In this document: positions 34,068-42,708 of the stretch, one piece after another
Numbering within the stretch: position 1 is the stretch's first letter
Layout of the letters: each line of letters opens with the position of its first letter
Assembly (NCBI GenBank): GCA_041485125.1
Contig: JBGPIT010000003.1
Location: 1 to 46,221, forward strand
DNA: 46,221 bases
Direction: 5' to 3'
DNA from: JBGPIT01 sp041485125
Lineage (GTDB): Bacteria; Desulfobacterota; Binatia; UTPRO1
Made by a program: the position numbers and the translations under genes
Notes under the pieces: model-generated
The model's input: only the letters and a program-made list of their open reading frames with translations
Told to the model about the DNA's origin: nothing
Databases searched by the model: none

Positions 34068-35357
34068 GTGCGCGTCCTCGTCATCGGCAGCGGCGCGCGC
34101 GAGCACGCGCTCGCGTGGAAGCTCCGTCAGAGCCCGCGCGTGAGCGCGGTCTTCTGCGCGCCCGGGAACGCCGGCACGGCGACGGTCGCGGAGAACGTCG
34201 ACATCGCGCCCGAGCGCATCGACACGCTCCGCGACTTCGCGCGCGCCAAGGAGATCGGCATCACCGTCGTCGGTCCCGAGCAGCCGCTCGTGCTCGGGAT
34301 CGCCGATGGCTTCGAGCGCGACGGCCTACGCGTCTTCGGTCCGACCCGCGCGGGTGCCGAGCTCGAGGGCAGCAAGGCCTTCACCAAGGAGGTGCTGCGA
34401 CGGGCCGGCGCCCCAACCGCGCGCTACCACGTCTGTGACGACGCGGCGGCGGCGTACCGCGCGATCGACGCGCTCGGCACGCCAGTCGTCGTCAAGGCCG
34501 ACGGTCTCGCGGCCGGGAAGGGCGTGGTGGTGTGCGCGTCGGCCGGTGAGGCTCGTGCCGCCGTCGACCAGCTCATGACCCGGCGCATCTTCGGCGACGC
34601 CGGCCGGCGGCTCGTTGTCGAGGAGTGCCTGCGCGGCGAGGAGCTCTCGTTCATGGCGCTCACCGACGGTGTGAGCGTCGTGCCGCTGGCGTCGTCGCAA
34701 GACCACAAGCGCCTGCGCGACGGTGATCTCGGTCCCAACACCGGCGGCATGGGCGCGTACTCTCCGGCGCCGCTTCTCACGCCGGCGCTCGAAGCGCGGG
34801 TGATGGAGACGATCATGCGGCCGGTGATCGCCGAGCTGCGCCGGAGCGGCATCGTCTACCGCGGCGTCCTCTACGCCGGCCTGATGGTCGACGACGGCGC
34901 GCCGTCGGTCCTCGAGTTCAACGTGCGGTTCGGCGATCCGGAGTGTCAGGTGCTGATGCTGCGCTTGCGCTCCGACCTGGTCGAGCTGATCGAGGCGGTC
35001 CTCGGCGGCGGCCTCGCGGGCTGCGTGCCGGAGTGGGACCCGCGCCCGAGCGCTGGTGTGGTCCTCGCCGCGCCGGGCTATCCGGGCCCGCCCGAGACGG
35101 GCACCCCGATCGGCGGACTCGACGCGGCGGCAGAGGCCGAGTGCGTCGTGTTCCATGCCGCGACCGCGCGCCACGACGGCCGGGTCGTCAGCAGCGGCGG
35201 TCGCGTCCTCACCGTCGCCGCGCTCGGCGACGACCTCGCCACCGCCGTGGCACGGGCCTATGCCGGAGTTGCCCGCATCGACTTCGCCGGTGCACAGTAT
35301 CGGCGGGACATCGGACACCGCGCCCTCGGCGCGGCAGCGCGAGAGGAGAGCACGTGA
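34068..35357 (+). CDS. purD: phosphoribosylamine-glycine ligase
   Basis: ATP-grasp ligase joining glycine to 5-phosphoribosylamine. The 429-residue product begins VRVLVIGSGAREHAL, has the ATP-grasp lid VKADGLAAGKGV, the metal-binding GVLYAGLM...EFNVRFGDPE, and a complete C-terminal domain. GTG start 5 bp after the purH stop; its stop overlaps the purE start (GTGA). Confidence 0.96.
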   Translation: MRVLVIGSGAREHALAWKLRQSPRVSAVFCAPGNAGTATVAENVDIAPERIDTLRDFARAKEIGITVVGPEQPLVLGIADGFERDGLRVFGPTRAGAELEGSKAFTKEVLRRAGAPTARYHVCDDAAAAYRAIDALGTPVVVKADGLAAGKGVVVCASAGEARAAVDQLMTRRIFGDAGRRLVVEECLRGEELSFMALTDGVSVVPLASSQDHKRLRDGDLGPNTGGMGAYSPAPLLTPALEARVMETIMRPVIAELRRSGIVYRGVLYAGLMVDDGAPSVLEFNVRFGDPECQVLMLRLRSDLVELIEAVLGGGLAGCVPEWDPRPSAGVVLAAPGYPGPPETGTPIGGLDAAAEAECVVFHAATARHDGRVVSSGGRVLTVAALGDDLATAVARAYAGVARIDFAGAQYRRDIGHRALGAAAREEST

Positions 35358-35959
35358 AGGGAAACGGCAAGCGCGCCGCCCGCCCGCGGGTGGCGATTCT
35401 GATGGGCAGCGACAGCGATTGGCCGATCATGTCGGCCGTGGCGACGCGCCTCGAGGCGTTCGGCGTCACCTGCGACGCGCACGTGATGTCGGCGCATCGC
35501 TCGCCCGAGGCGACGGCGCGCTTCGCGCGCGGTGCCCGCGACGCGGGCTACCAGGTGCTGATCTGCGGCGCCGGCGCGGCGGCACATCTCGCCGGCGCGG
35601 TGTCGGCGCAGACGACCTTGCCCGTGATCGGTGTGCCGCTCGAGGCGGGTAGCCTCGGCGGTCTCGATGCGCTGCTCGCGACGGTGCAGATGCCCGCGGG
35701 CATTCCGGTCGCGACCGTCGCGGTCGGCAAGCCGGGAGCCGAGAATGCCGCGATCCTCGCGGTGGAGATCCTGGCGCTCGGCGACGCTCGACTGGCCGCG
35801 CGCCTCGACGAGCACAAGGCGACGCTCGTGCGCGGCGTCGAGGAGAAGGACAAGCGCCTACAGCGCGAGCGCGGTGCCGTGCGCCGCCGCAGCGGTGCGG
35901 ACACGACCGAGAAGCGCGGCGGTGTGCGTGAGGGACGGACTGCCCGCGGCGGTGCCTGA
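35354..35959 (+). CDS. purE: N5-carboxyaminoimidazole ribonucleotide mutase
   Basis: Converts N5-CAIR to CAIR. The motif MGSDSDWP (substrate phosphate) and the catalytic His in MSAHRSPE are present, with GAGAAAHLAG and PVIGVPLEAGSLGG following. It is about 201 residues, longer than the usual ~165 because of an Arg-rich C-terminal tail (VRRRSGADTTEKRGG...). The GTG start has GGAG upstream and overlaps purD by 4 bp. The partner purK is not in the window, so this class I PurE depends on a purK elsewhere. Confidence 0.94.
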   Translation: MKGNGKRAARPRVAILMGSDSDWPIMSAVATRLEAFGVTCDAHVMSAHRSPEATARFARGARDAGYQVLICGAGAAAHLAGAVSAQTTLPVIGVPLEAGSLGGLDALLATVQMPAGIPVATVAVGKPGAENAAILAVEILALGDARLAARLDEHKATLVRGVEEKDKRLQRERGAVRRRSGADTTEKRGGVREGRTARGGA

Positions 35960-36578
35960 CCCCGACCGCGTGATCGATCTCGCGCGCGCCGTCGGCGCGC
36001 TTCGCCGCGAGCGCCTGGTCGTCTATCCGACCGAGACCTTCTACGGCGTCGGTGCCCACGCGCTCTCGGACGCCGCCGTCCGCGCCTGTGCCGACCTGAA
36101 AGGCCGCGCCGACCTGAGCCCGATCGCCGTCATCGTCGCCGATCCGACGATGCTCGCCATGGTCGTTCCGCGTCGTCCGCCGGCGGCGGAGAAGTTGATC
36201 GCGCGCTTCTGGCCCGGTCCGCTGACGTTGGTCCTGCCGGCGCGCTCCGGCCTGCCGGCGGAGCTCACCGCCGGAACCGGCATGATCGGCGTGCGCGTCT
36301 CGAGCCATCCGACCGCCGTCGCGCTGTCGCACGCGCTCGGTGCGCCGATCACCGCGACCAGCGCCAATCGCAGCGGCGATCCGCCGGCGCGTGACGTGGC
36401 GAGCGCGACCCGCGCGTTCGGTGCGCGCATCGACGTCTACGTCGACGGCGGCACGCTCGGTGGCGGCCTCGGCTCGACCGTGCTAGTCGTCACGGACGAC
36501 GTGGTGCGAGTGGTGCGGCCGGGCGCGGTTCCAGTCGAGGCGCTACGGGACGTCCTCGGAGCGACGCCGATCCTCTAG
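35928..36578 (+). CDS. L-threonylcarbamoyladenylate synthase (TsaC/Sua5/YwlC)
   Basis: First step of the universal tRNA t6A37 modification. The 216-residue product has YPTETFYGVGAHAL near the N-terminus, KGRADLSPIAVIV, the PGPLTLVLPA strand, and TSANRSGDPP. The start is uncertain: GTG at 35928, 35952 and 35970 are all possible, and I give 35928. The start overlaps purE and the stop overlaps the next gene's GTG (TAGTG), so this gene sits inside the purine operon. Length and motifs favour the short TsaC type without the Sua5 C-terminal domain. Confidence 0.87.
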   Translation: MRDGLPAAVPDPDRVIDLARAVGALRRERLVVYPTETFYGVGAHALSDAAVRACADLKGRADLSPIAVIVADPTMLAMVVPRRPPAAEKLIARFWPGPLTLVLPARSGLPAELTAGTGMIGVRVSSHPTAVALSHALGAPITATSANRSGDPPARDVASATRAFGARIDVYVDGGTLGGGLGSTVLVVTDDVVRVVRPGAVPVEALRDVLGATPIL

Positions 36579-37921
36579 TGGCCATTCTCGAACCATTTCG
36601 CGCGCTGCGCTTCGATCCCAAGGTCGTCGGTGACGTGTCGGCGGTGATGGCGCCTCCCTACGACGTCATCGACGCCGCCCATCGCGACCGGCTCTACGCG
36701 CGGAGCCCATTCAACGTCGTCCAGCTGATCCTGAACCGGGAGGCGGACCCGTATGCGGCGGCGGCGCGATCCTACCGGGACTGGCGCGCGAAGGGCGCGC
36801 TCGCGCTCGACGATGCGCCCTCGCTCTATCTCTATGCGCAGCGGTTTCCGGTGCCGGGCGCGGCGCCGCGACAGCGCGTCGGCATCATCGGGGCGCTTCG
36901 TCTGGAAGACTTCGCGAGCGGCAAGGTGCGGCCGCACGAGCGCACGCTCGAGCGCGCCAAGACCGATCGCCTGAGCCTGGTCCGCGCGTGCAAAGCGTCC
37001 TTGTCGCCCATCTTCGGCCTGGTCTCCGATCCGGCCTGGCACCTCGCGACGCTCGTCCCCGCCGCGCCGCCGATCATCGACATCGAGGGCGAGGACGGCG
37101 AGACGCATCGCGTGTGGCGGATCGACGATTCGAAAACGCAGGCCGCCATCGCGGCGCGTCTCGACGGCAAGGACGTCTTCATCGCCGACGGGCATCACCG
37201 CTACGAGACCGCGCTGCGCTATCGCGACGAGACGCGCGCCGCCCTCGGCGCGAGCGCGCCGCCGCCCGGGACGGCGCCGTACGACTACGTGCTCGCGTTC
37301 CTCACCACGCTCGAGGAGCCCGGCCTCGTCGTCCTGCCGACGCACCGGATCCTCACTACGTTGGCGCTCGCTGCGGCCGATCTGCGTCGCGCCCTCACCC
37401 AGCACTTCGCCATCGACGAGCTGCCGTGGACGGAAGCAGGGAAGGCGGAGCTCCGGCGCCGTCTTCGCATCGGAGCGGACGCGCAGGCCGGATCGGGAGC
37501 GCCGACCGATGGCACGATCACGATCGGCGCCGCGGTCCGTGGTGCCGATCGGATCTGGGTGCTCTCGGCGCTGAGCAATGAGCTGCCGTACCCGCCCGAG
37601 CTTCCGGCGCCGCTTCGCGATCTCGACGTGACGGCGCTCCACCAGATCGTGCTCGCCCGCGTCTTGGGCCTGCCGATCGGCGAGCGCGGCGGCACGCCCG
37701 GTCTCAGCTACACGCAAGACGACCAAGCAGCCTTCGCCGCCGTCGAGTCCGGCAGCGCCACGGCGGCGTTCCTCGTCCCGCCGACCGACGTCGACGCGCT
37801 CCGCGTCGTCGGCACCGCGGGCCTCACCATGCCGGAGAAGTCGACGTACTTTCATCCCAAGCTGCTGACGGGCCTCGTGCTCTATCCTCTCGACGGGTCG
37901 GCGGAGCCGAACGCAACGTAG
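36578..37921 (+). CDS. DUF1015 family protein
   Basis: A 447-residue member of the DUF1015 family, of unknown reaction. Family landmarks are APPYDVI at 25-31, RPHERT at 118-123 and ADGHHRYE at 203-210. The DGHHR motif resembles the active-site loop of ParB/Srx-fold kinases, so a nucleotide-dependent function is possible but unproven. The GTG start overlaps the preceding stop (TAGTG), and MoxR follows 7 bp later, so it is part of a long transcription unit. Confidence 0.85.
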   Translation: MAILEPFRALRFDPKVVGDVSAVMAPPYDVIDAAHRDRLYARSPFNVVQLILNREADPYAAAARSYRDWRAKGALALDDAPSLYLYAQRFPVPGAAPRQRVGIIGALRLEDFASGKVRPHERTLERAKTDRLSLVRACKASLSPIFGLVSDPAWHLATLVPAAPPIIDIEGEDGETHRVWRIDDSKTQAAIAARLDGKDVFIADGHHRYETALRYRDETRAALGASAPPPGTAPYDYVLAFLTTLEEPGLVVLPTHRILTTLALAAADLRRALTQHFAIDELPWTEAGKAELRRRLRIGADAQAGSGAPTDGTITIGAAVRGADRIWVLSALSNELPYPPELPAPLRDLDVTALHQIVLARVLGLPIGERGGTPGLSYTQDDQAAFAAVESGSATAAFLVPPTDVDALRVVGTAGLTMPEKSTYFHPKLLTGLVLYPLDGSAEPNAT

Positions 37922-37928
37922 CTGCGCG

Positions 37929-38792
37929 ATGAGTCTCACGCTCGACGAGGTGCGCGCGGGCATGGACCAGGCGCGCTACATCACCACGGCGCGCGTCGAG
38001 ACCGTCGTCTATCTCGCCCTCACGCTCGAGAAGCCGCTCCTCGTCGAAGGCCCGGCGGGCGCCGGCAAGACGGAGCTTGCCAAGGTGATCGCGGCGATGC
38101 TCGGCACCGAGCTGGTGCGCTTGCAGTGCTACGAAGGGCTCGACGAGGCGCGCGCGCTCTACGAGTGGAACTACCAGAAGCAGCTGCTGCGCTTACAGGC
38201 CGACCGCGACGCGGAGACGCCGTGGGAGGAGCTCTCCAGCCACATCTTCTCGCGCGACTACCTACTCGAGCGGCCGCTCTTGCGGGCGATCGTGGCGCCG
38301 AAGCGCGTCGTGCTCCTGATCGACGAGGTCGACAAGGCCGACGAGGAGTTCGAGGCGTTTCTCCTCGAGGTGCTGGCGGAATTCCAGGTGACTGTGCCCG
38401 AGCTCGGCACGATCCACGCGATCGAGCGCCCGATCGTGGTGCTGACCTCGAACCAGCATCGTGAGCTGTCGGAAGCGCTGGTGCGGCGCTGCCTCCATCT
38501 CTTTCTCGAGTTTCCCGGCGTCGAGAAAGAGCGCGAGATCATTGCCCGCAAAGTGCCCGAGCTCGACGAGCAGCTGCGCGCGCGTGTGGCGGAATTCGTC
38601 GCCGGGCTACGACGGCTCGGGCTACACAAGGCGCCGAGCATCGCCGAGACCCTCGACTGGGCGCGCGCGCTGGTCGCGCTCGGGATCCGCGAGCTCGATC
38701 CCGAGGCGGTGCGCCGGACGCTGGCCGTGCTCCTCAAGCACGAGGAGGACGTGCGCAAGGCGGAGCCGAAGATCGCGGCGCTGCGACGGTAG
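37929..38792 (+). CDS. MoxR family AAA+ ATPase
   Basis: A 287-residue MoxR-type (CoxD-like) ATPase, a chaperone that matures metal enzymes or remodels complexes with VWA partners. Walker A GPAGAGKTE at 41-49, Walker B IDEVDKAD at 131-138, sensor 1 VLTSN at 171-175, and the C-terminal lid are present. A VWA/CoxE-like gene lies downstream but is separated by an opposing small membrane gene. It likely assembles a membrane or cofactor-bearing complex; the target is unknown. Confidence 0.92.
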   Translation: MSLTLDEVRAGMDQARYITTARVETVVYLALTLEKPLLVEGPAGAGKTELAKVIAAMLGTELVRLQCYEGLDEARALYEWNYQKQLLRLQADRDAETPWEELSSHIFSRDYLLERPLLRAIVAPKRVVLLIDEVDKADEEFEAFLLEVLAEFQVTVPELGTIHAIERPIVVLTSNQHRELSEALVRRCLHLFLEFPGVEKEREIIARKVPELDEQLRARVAEFVAGLRRLGLHKAPSIAETLDWARALVALGIRELDPEAVRRTLAVLLKHEEDVRKAEPKIAALRR

Positions 38793-38803
38793 GAGCTGCC
38801 GGC

Positions 38804-39106
38804 TCAGCCGATCCAGCAGGACGCCCAGGGCACGAGCGAAAACGCGGTATAGGCGGCGATCGTGAGCAAGAGCCCGACCTTCACGAGCATGCGGTGCGAG
38901 GCGCGGATCAGGAAGAGGAGGAGCACGCCCGCGAAGAGCTTGCTCAGCAGCAGAGTCGGTCCCGCGCCCCACACCTCGAAGCCCGCGCGGAGCAGTGGGT
39001 TGCCCTCACCGCACTGCTCCCAACAAGTGTAGGTTGCGACCCCGTCGAAGAGCTGGAGGGCTAGGTTCAGGATGACGAGGATCGCGGTAGTCACGGACTG
39101 CGGCAC
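38804..39106 (-). CDS. small membrane protein of DUF5658 type
   Basis: A 100-residue protein with three predicted membrane segments (about 5-25, 46-68, 73-93) and the DUF5658-like sequence LFDGVATYTCW...GEGNPLLRAGFE. The GTG start at 39106 is uncertain (GTG at 39094 also possible). It converges on the MoxR gene (11-bp gap) and lies between MoxR and its probable VWA partner on the opposite strand. Function is unknown. Confidence 0.72.
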   Translation of the reverse strand: MPQSVTTAILVILNLALQLFDGVATYTCWEQCGEGNPLLRAGFEVWGAGPTLLLSKLFAGVLLLFLIRASHRMLVKVGLLLTIAAYTAFSLVPWASCWIG

Positions 39107-39309
39107 GCGAGGCCCGAGTCAGCAACGCCGGTGCCAGTAGCGACCGAGGAAACTCAACGGCAAACGCGCGTGCGTGGACCGCAGAGCTGCACGACGCCGG
39201 AAGATCCTCGCGTGCACGCATGTCGTCACCGCGCTCGCTACGGCGTCCGCGTTGCGACCACGACGGCGCCCGCGCGTCGCGGCCGCGTGCGTCGCGCCGT
39301 CGGCTTCGG

Positions 39310-40644
39310 GTGCAGGTCGTGAAGGCGCGGCTTGCGGAGCTCGTCGCGGCGCTCCGACGGGGCGGCGTTGCGGTGAGCGTGGCGGAAGCCATAGACGCCG
39401 CCACCGTGCTCGCCGCCGTCGGCGTCGAGCGCACCCTCCTGCGCGACGCGCTGGCCGCGACGCTGGTGAAACGCGAGGAGGATCGCGCGCTCTACGACGA
39501 CGCGTTCGATCGGCTCTTTCCGGCGCGCGTCACACCCGCGCGTGCGCCGCAGCGCCGGCGTCAATCCCGTCCGGCTGCTGCCGCTGAGAGTGGGGCTTTT
39601 GGCGGCGGTGGTGGCGGCGCCGGCGTGCCTGGAGGCAGCGCGCGTCCCGACGACACCGATCGGACCGCGACACCGACGTCACGGCGATCGCCGGCGCGGC
39701 AGGGCAAGATCGATTCCACGAAGATCGCGGGGAAGCCGTGCGAGTCGGATGCGGTCCCCGAGACGTCGCATCCGCCACGACGAGGCGCACCGGCGTCGTC
39801 GCGCGGTGAGACCGCCGGCGCGAAGGCGGAGGCCACTCCGGCGTCGAAGGCCGAGGCGAAGCGCGACACCGTCGGAACGGAGGACGCCGACGCGCGCGCC
39901 CGCGCCGAACGTCTCGACCGCCGGGCGCGCATGCGAGCCCTCCTCGGGATGGCGTTTCGCGCCATGTCGCCGCGTGACGTCGACGACGCGGCCGCGCTCG
40001 TCCGCGCGCTCGCGCGGCGCTTTCGCGGCCGACTGTCCCGGCGCCTGCGTCGTCGCAGCCGCGGCCGCCTCGACTTTCGACGCACCATCCGCAGCTCGAT
40101 CGCGCGCGGCGGGGTGCCGCTCGAGCGCCGGTTTCGCGCCCGCCGTCCGCGCAAGCTCTCGCTGGTCGTGCTGTGCGATCTCTCCGCGTCGACGGCGACG
40201 GCGACGGACTTCTTCTTGGCGTTGCTCGCACCCGCGGCCGACCACTTCGCGCGCGTGCGCCTCTTCGGCTTCGTCGACCGCTTGGTGGAGATCGAGTTCG
40301 TGTCGGGACAGGTGCGCCCGGCCGCGCCGATCGACCTCATGGCGCGATCGGACTTCGGCCGCGTCCTGCAGGACCTCGCCGCCGGACCGGTCGAGCTCAC
40401 CGCCGATACGCTCCTCCTCGTCCTCGGCGACGCGCGCAACAACCGGCGGCCGCCGCGCGCCGATCTCCTCGCCGCCGCGCGCGCCCGGGTGCGACGGCTG
40501 ATCTGGCTCGACCCCGAGCCGGTGGAGCGCTGGAACACCGGTGACAGCGTGATCGCGACCTACGCGCGTCACGCCGACGACGTCGTCTCGTGCGGCTCGC
40601 TCGCCGAGCTCGACCGTGCGATCGCGACGATCGGCCGCGCCTAA
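39310..40644 (+). CDS. VWA domain protein, CoxE-like
   Basis: A 444-residue protein ending in a von Willebrand factor A domain of CoxE type. An N-terminal helical part (1-75; LAELVAALRRGGVAVSVAEAIDA) is followed by a long Gly/Ala/Arg-rich linker (about 78-200) and the CoxE/VWA domain with the metal-binding DLSAS at 290-294. The start is uncertain: GTG at 39310 or 39319, and ATG at 39220, are possible. It probably works with the MoxR-like ATPase upstream. Such pairs mature or remodel metal-enzyme complexes in other bacteria; no such enzyme is next to it here. Confidence 0.83.
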   Translation: MQVVKARLAELVAALRRGGVAVSVAEAIDAATVLAAVGVERTLLRDALAATLVKREEDRALYDDAFDRLFPARVTPARAPQRRRQSRPAAAAESGAFGGGGGGAGVPGGSARPDDTDRTATPTSRRSPARQGKIDSTKIAGKPCESDAVPETSHPPRRGAPASSRGETAGAKAEATPASKAEAKRDTVGTEDADARARAERLDRRARMRALLGMAFRAMSPRDVDDAAALVRALARRFRGRLSRRLRRRSRGRLDFRRTIRSSIARGGVPLERRFRARRPRKLSLVVLCDLSASTATATDFFLALLAPAADHFARVRLFGFVDRLVEIEFVSGQVRPAAPIDLMARSDFGRVLQDLAAGPVELTADTLLLVLGDARNNRRPPRADLLAAARARVRRLIWLDPEPVERWNTGDSVIATYARHADDVVSCGSLAELDRAIATIGRA

Positions 40645-40661
40645 CGGCGCCCGTGCGACGA

Positions 40662-41885
40662 TCAGCCGCCGCGCGTGTACGCGAGGCTCGCGTACGTCAC
40701 GGCCGACTGCGTCGACGGATCGCAGCTCCGGTCGTAGTGCAGCAGGCGGCCGGCGGCGCCGTCGAGGAGCGCGAGCAGGGTGTACATCGGCGCGAAGCCG
40801 CAGATGCGGGTCCGGTCGCCGTCGGCGGCGAGCTCGCGGTAGAAGCGCTCCGCGTCGCTCGCCTCGAGCGCCACGATGAGGCGACGGTCCTTCGCCTCGG
40901 TCGCGGCGAGGAATCCTTCGGTCAGACCCTCCGTGTCGCCGAACTTGTGTCCGACGTGCGCGAAGTCGACGCCGGCGATGATCGCGGTCGGTACGTCGTC
41001 CTCGGCGAGCGTCGCGCGGAGCGCCTCGACGAAGCCGGCGACGCGCGCGTCGGCGGACGGCGCCTGCCGCGATCGGATCAGCTCGTGGAACGAGCTCACC
41101 AGGATCGGCACGACGCGAAAGGGCCGCCGCTCGCCGAGGACGTGCTGCAACATCACGATCTGGAACTCGACCGCGTGCTCGGTGCGGTGCAGCAGCTCGT
41201 CGCGGTAGAGGTCTTCGGGGACGCGCGCCGCCAAACGCGCGAGGAAGTCGCGGTCGGTCGCGACCGGACCGAGCGGCGTCGCGAAGTCCTTGCGGGTTGC
41301 GGCGAAGAGATGCGTGCCGCCGCAGTGTGCGGTGCCGAGGACGACGAAACGCGACGCCGACGTGCGCTCCGCGACCGTCCGGTAGGCGTGGCCGTAGGCG
41401 GTCCCGCCGACGCGCAAGTCGATGTGGGGTGCGATGACCGCTTCCACCGGCGCGTCGATCGGGCAGGTGCCGATCTCGGTGAAGAAGCCGTCGAGGTGCG
41501 CGCGCAGCGCCTCGGGCTCGGCGGGGTAGCTTCCGCCCGCGTGCGCGGCCGGGCGGAGCGGCGCCGCGTGGTAGGCATCGTCGACGTCGCGCCGGCGTGC
41601 GGCGAACCGTGGCGACTCGAGGTAGTGATGCGCGTCGAGCGTGCTGACGATGGCGCGCACGTCGGCGGCATCGACGATCGTGCCGAACCGCCGCGTGAAG
41701 GCCGCTTGCACGTCGACCATCGTGTGCGCTCCGTCGAGGAGCGTCAGGACGAAGTACGCCGGCAGCGGCACCAGCAAGGGCTCGGCGGCGTATTGCAGCG
41801 GGTCGCGCAGACACACCAGGCGACGGCCGTCGACGTCGACGGGAAAGGCCTCGGCAGGTCGGAGCTTCGGAAGCGGGGAGTCCAT
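40662..41885 (-). CDS. MEMO/AmmeMemoRadiSam system protein B with N-terminal PqqD-like domain
   Basis: A 407-residue fusion. Residues about 1-105 look like a PqqD-like winged-helix peptide-recognition domain (LLDGAHTMVDVQAAF...VSTLDAHHYLE), and about 115-405 form the MEMO1 family domain, which has AGGSYPAEP, APHIDLR (His154), GTAHCGG (His187), GVDFAHVG (His310) and ICGF (Cys362), in the positions of the family's metal site. The MEMO partners (AMMECR1-like protein and a radical SAM enzyme) are not in the window. The gene is divergent from the Rieske gene, 38 bp apart. The PqqD-like assignment is from secondary pattern and is weaker than the MEMO call. Confidence 0.82.
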   Translation of the reverse strand: MDSPLPKLRPAEAFPVDVDGRRLVCLRDPLQYAAEPLLVPLPAYFVLTLLDGAHTMVDVQAAFTRRFGTIVDAADVRAIVSTLDAHHYLESPRFAARRRDVDDAYHAAPLRPAAHAGGSYPAEPEALRAHLDGFFTEIGTCPIDAPVEAVIAPHIDLRVGGTAYGHAYRTVAERTSASRFVVLGTAHCGGTHLFAATRKDFATPLGPVATDRDFLARLAARVPEDLYRDELLHRTEHAVEFQIVMLQHVLGERRPFRVVPILVSSFHELIRSRQAPSADARVAGFVEALRATLAEDDVPTAIIAGVDFAHVGHKFGDTEGLTEGFLAATEAKDRRLIVALEASDAERFYRELAADGDRTRICGFAPMYTLLALLDGAAGRLLHYDRSCDPSTQSAVTYASLAYTRGG

Positions 41886-41923
41886 GGCCGCAGTGGGAGC
41901 CGCATGCTAGGCACAAACCCGTC

Positions 41924-42289
41924 GTGGGACAATCCGGGACGGAGTCGGAGGTCGTGGTCGGATCGGTCGGCGACCTTGCGCCCGGCGAGACGCGAAAGTT
42001 TCTGCTGCCCACCACGGGCGAGCCGGTCGAGGCGTTCGTCGTGAACTTCCGCGGCGAGCTCTACGCGTGGGTGAACCGCTGCCGGCACGTGGCGCTCACC
42101 ATGGACTGGGTCGAGAATCGCTTCCTCGACGAGTCCGGCGAGCTCATCGTCTGCGCCACCCACGGAGCGCTCTACCGTCCCGACAGCGGCGAGTGCATCG
42201 CGGGCCCCCCGCTCGGCCGCATGTTGATCCGCGTTCCACTCCGCATCGACGGCGATCGCCTGATCGCAGCGGTGCCGGACGGGCTGTGA
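41924..42289 (+). CDS. Rieske [2Fe-2S] ferredoxin-like protein
   Basis: A 121-residue soluble Rieske protein. Cluster ligands are C53-x-H55 and C77-x2-H80, followed by YRPDSGECIAGPP. It is small and has no membrane or signal segment, as in Rieske ferredoxins feeding oxygenases. GTG start. The nearest oxygenase gene is not visible; its neighbour is the MEMO fusion on the other strand. Confidence 0.85.
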   Translation: MGQSGTESEVVVGSVGDLAPGETRKFLLPTTGEPVEAFVVNFRGELYAWVNRCRHVALTMDWVENRFLDESGELIVCATHGALYRPDSGECIAGPPLGRMLIRVPLRIDGDRLIAAVPDGL

Positions 42290-42338
42290 ATCTACGTTGG
42301 TTGCGTCGCGGCGCGGAAGTGCACGACGCGGGCGCTGA

Positions 42339-42584
42339 TCACTCCGGCTCGTCGCCGAAGTGGGCGCGGATGATGCGCTGCTTCAGGTACTCGAGGGTAC
42401 CGAGGTCCTCCACGATGTCGCCGCCGGTGTCGTAGAAGAAGATCTCGCCGCTCTTGTTCCGGCCCACCGCGACCAGCCACTCGAGCTCGTCCCGGTCCTC
42501 GAGCAGGTAGTTGATGGTCTGCGACACTCCCTTCCCGGAGATGATCGTGACCTTGGCTTTGGCCGTCTTCTCCTCTTTGGGCAT
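42339..42584 (-). CDS. conserved-looking 81-aa protein, unknown
   Basis: An 81-residue acidic soluble protein (KVTIISGKGVSQTIN...DELEWLVAVGRNKSGEIFFYDTGGDI) ending FGDEPE. The ATG at 42584 follows GGAGG by eight bases; a longer frame to 42659 lacks a good site. It has its own promoter candidate upstream. I do not recognise the family. Convergent with the Rieske gene, 49 bp apart. Confidence 0.7.
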   Translation of the reverse strand: MPKEEKTAKAKVTIISGKGVSQTINYLLEDRDELEWLVAVGRNKSGEIFFYDTGGDIVEDLGTLEYLKQRIIRAHFGDEPE

Positions 42585-42670
42585 CGCATCCACCTCCGCG
42601 TCCCGCGCCGCTCGCACCAGGCCGGGCTGGTTGCGGGACAGGAGCCAAACGTAAATCACTAAGGAAGTCG

Positions 42671-42699
42671 AGAGTATGCGTCGCCAGAATGGCAGTCAA
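42671..42699 (-). promoter_or_regulatory. candidate promoter for the 81-aa gene
   Basis: On the minus strand TTGACT (42694-42699) is followed after 17 bases by TACTCT (42671-42676). It lies just downstream of the methyltransferase stop codon, about 90 bp before the ATG at 42584, so the small gene may be transcribed separately. Confidence 0.45.
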
Positions 42700-42708
42700 T
42701 AGACTGTT

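Noticed and set aside
39679..42015. 778-residue minus-strand frame through the VWA and MEMO genes
   Set aside because: Arg-rich low-complexity translation with no domain; the real genes cover the region in other frames.
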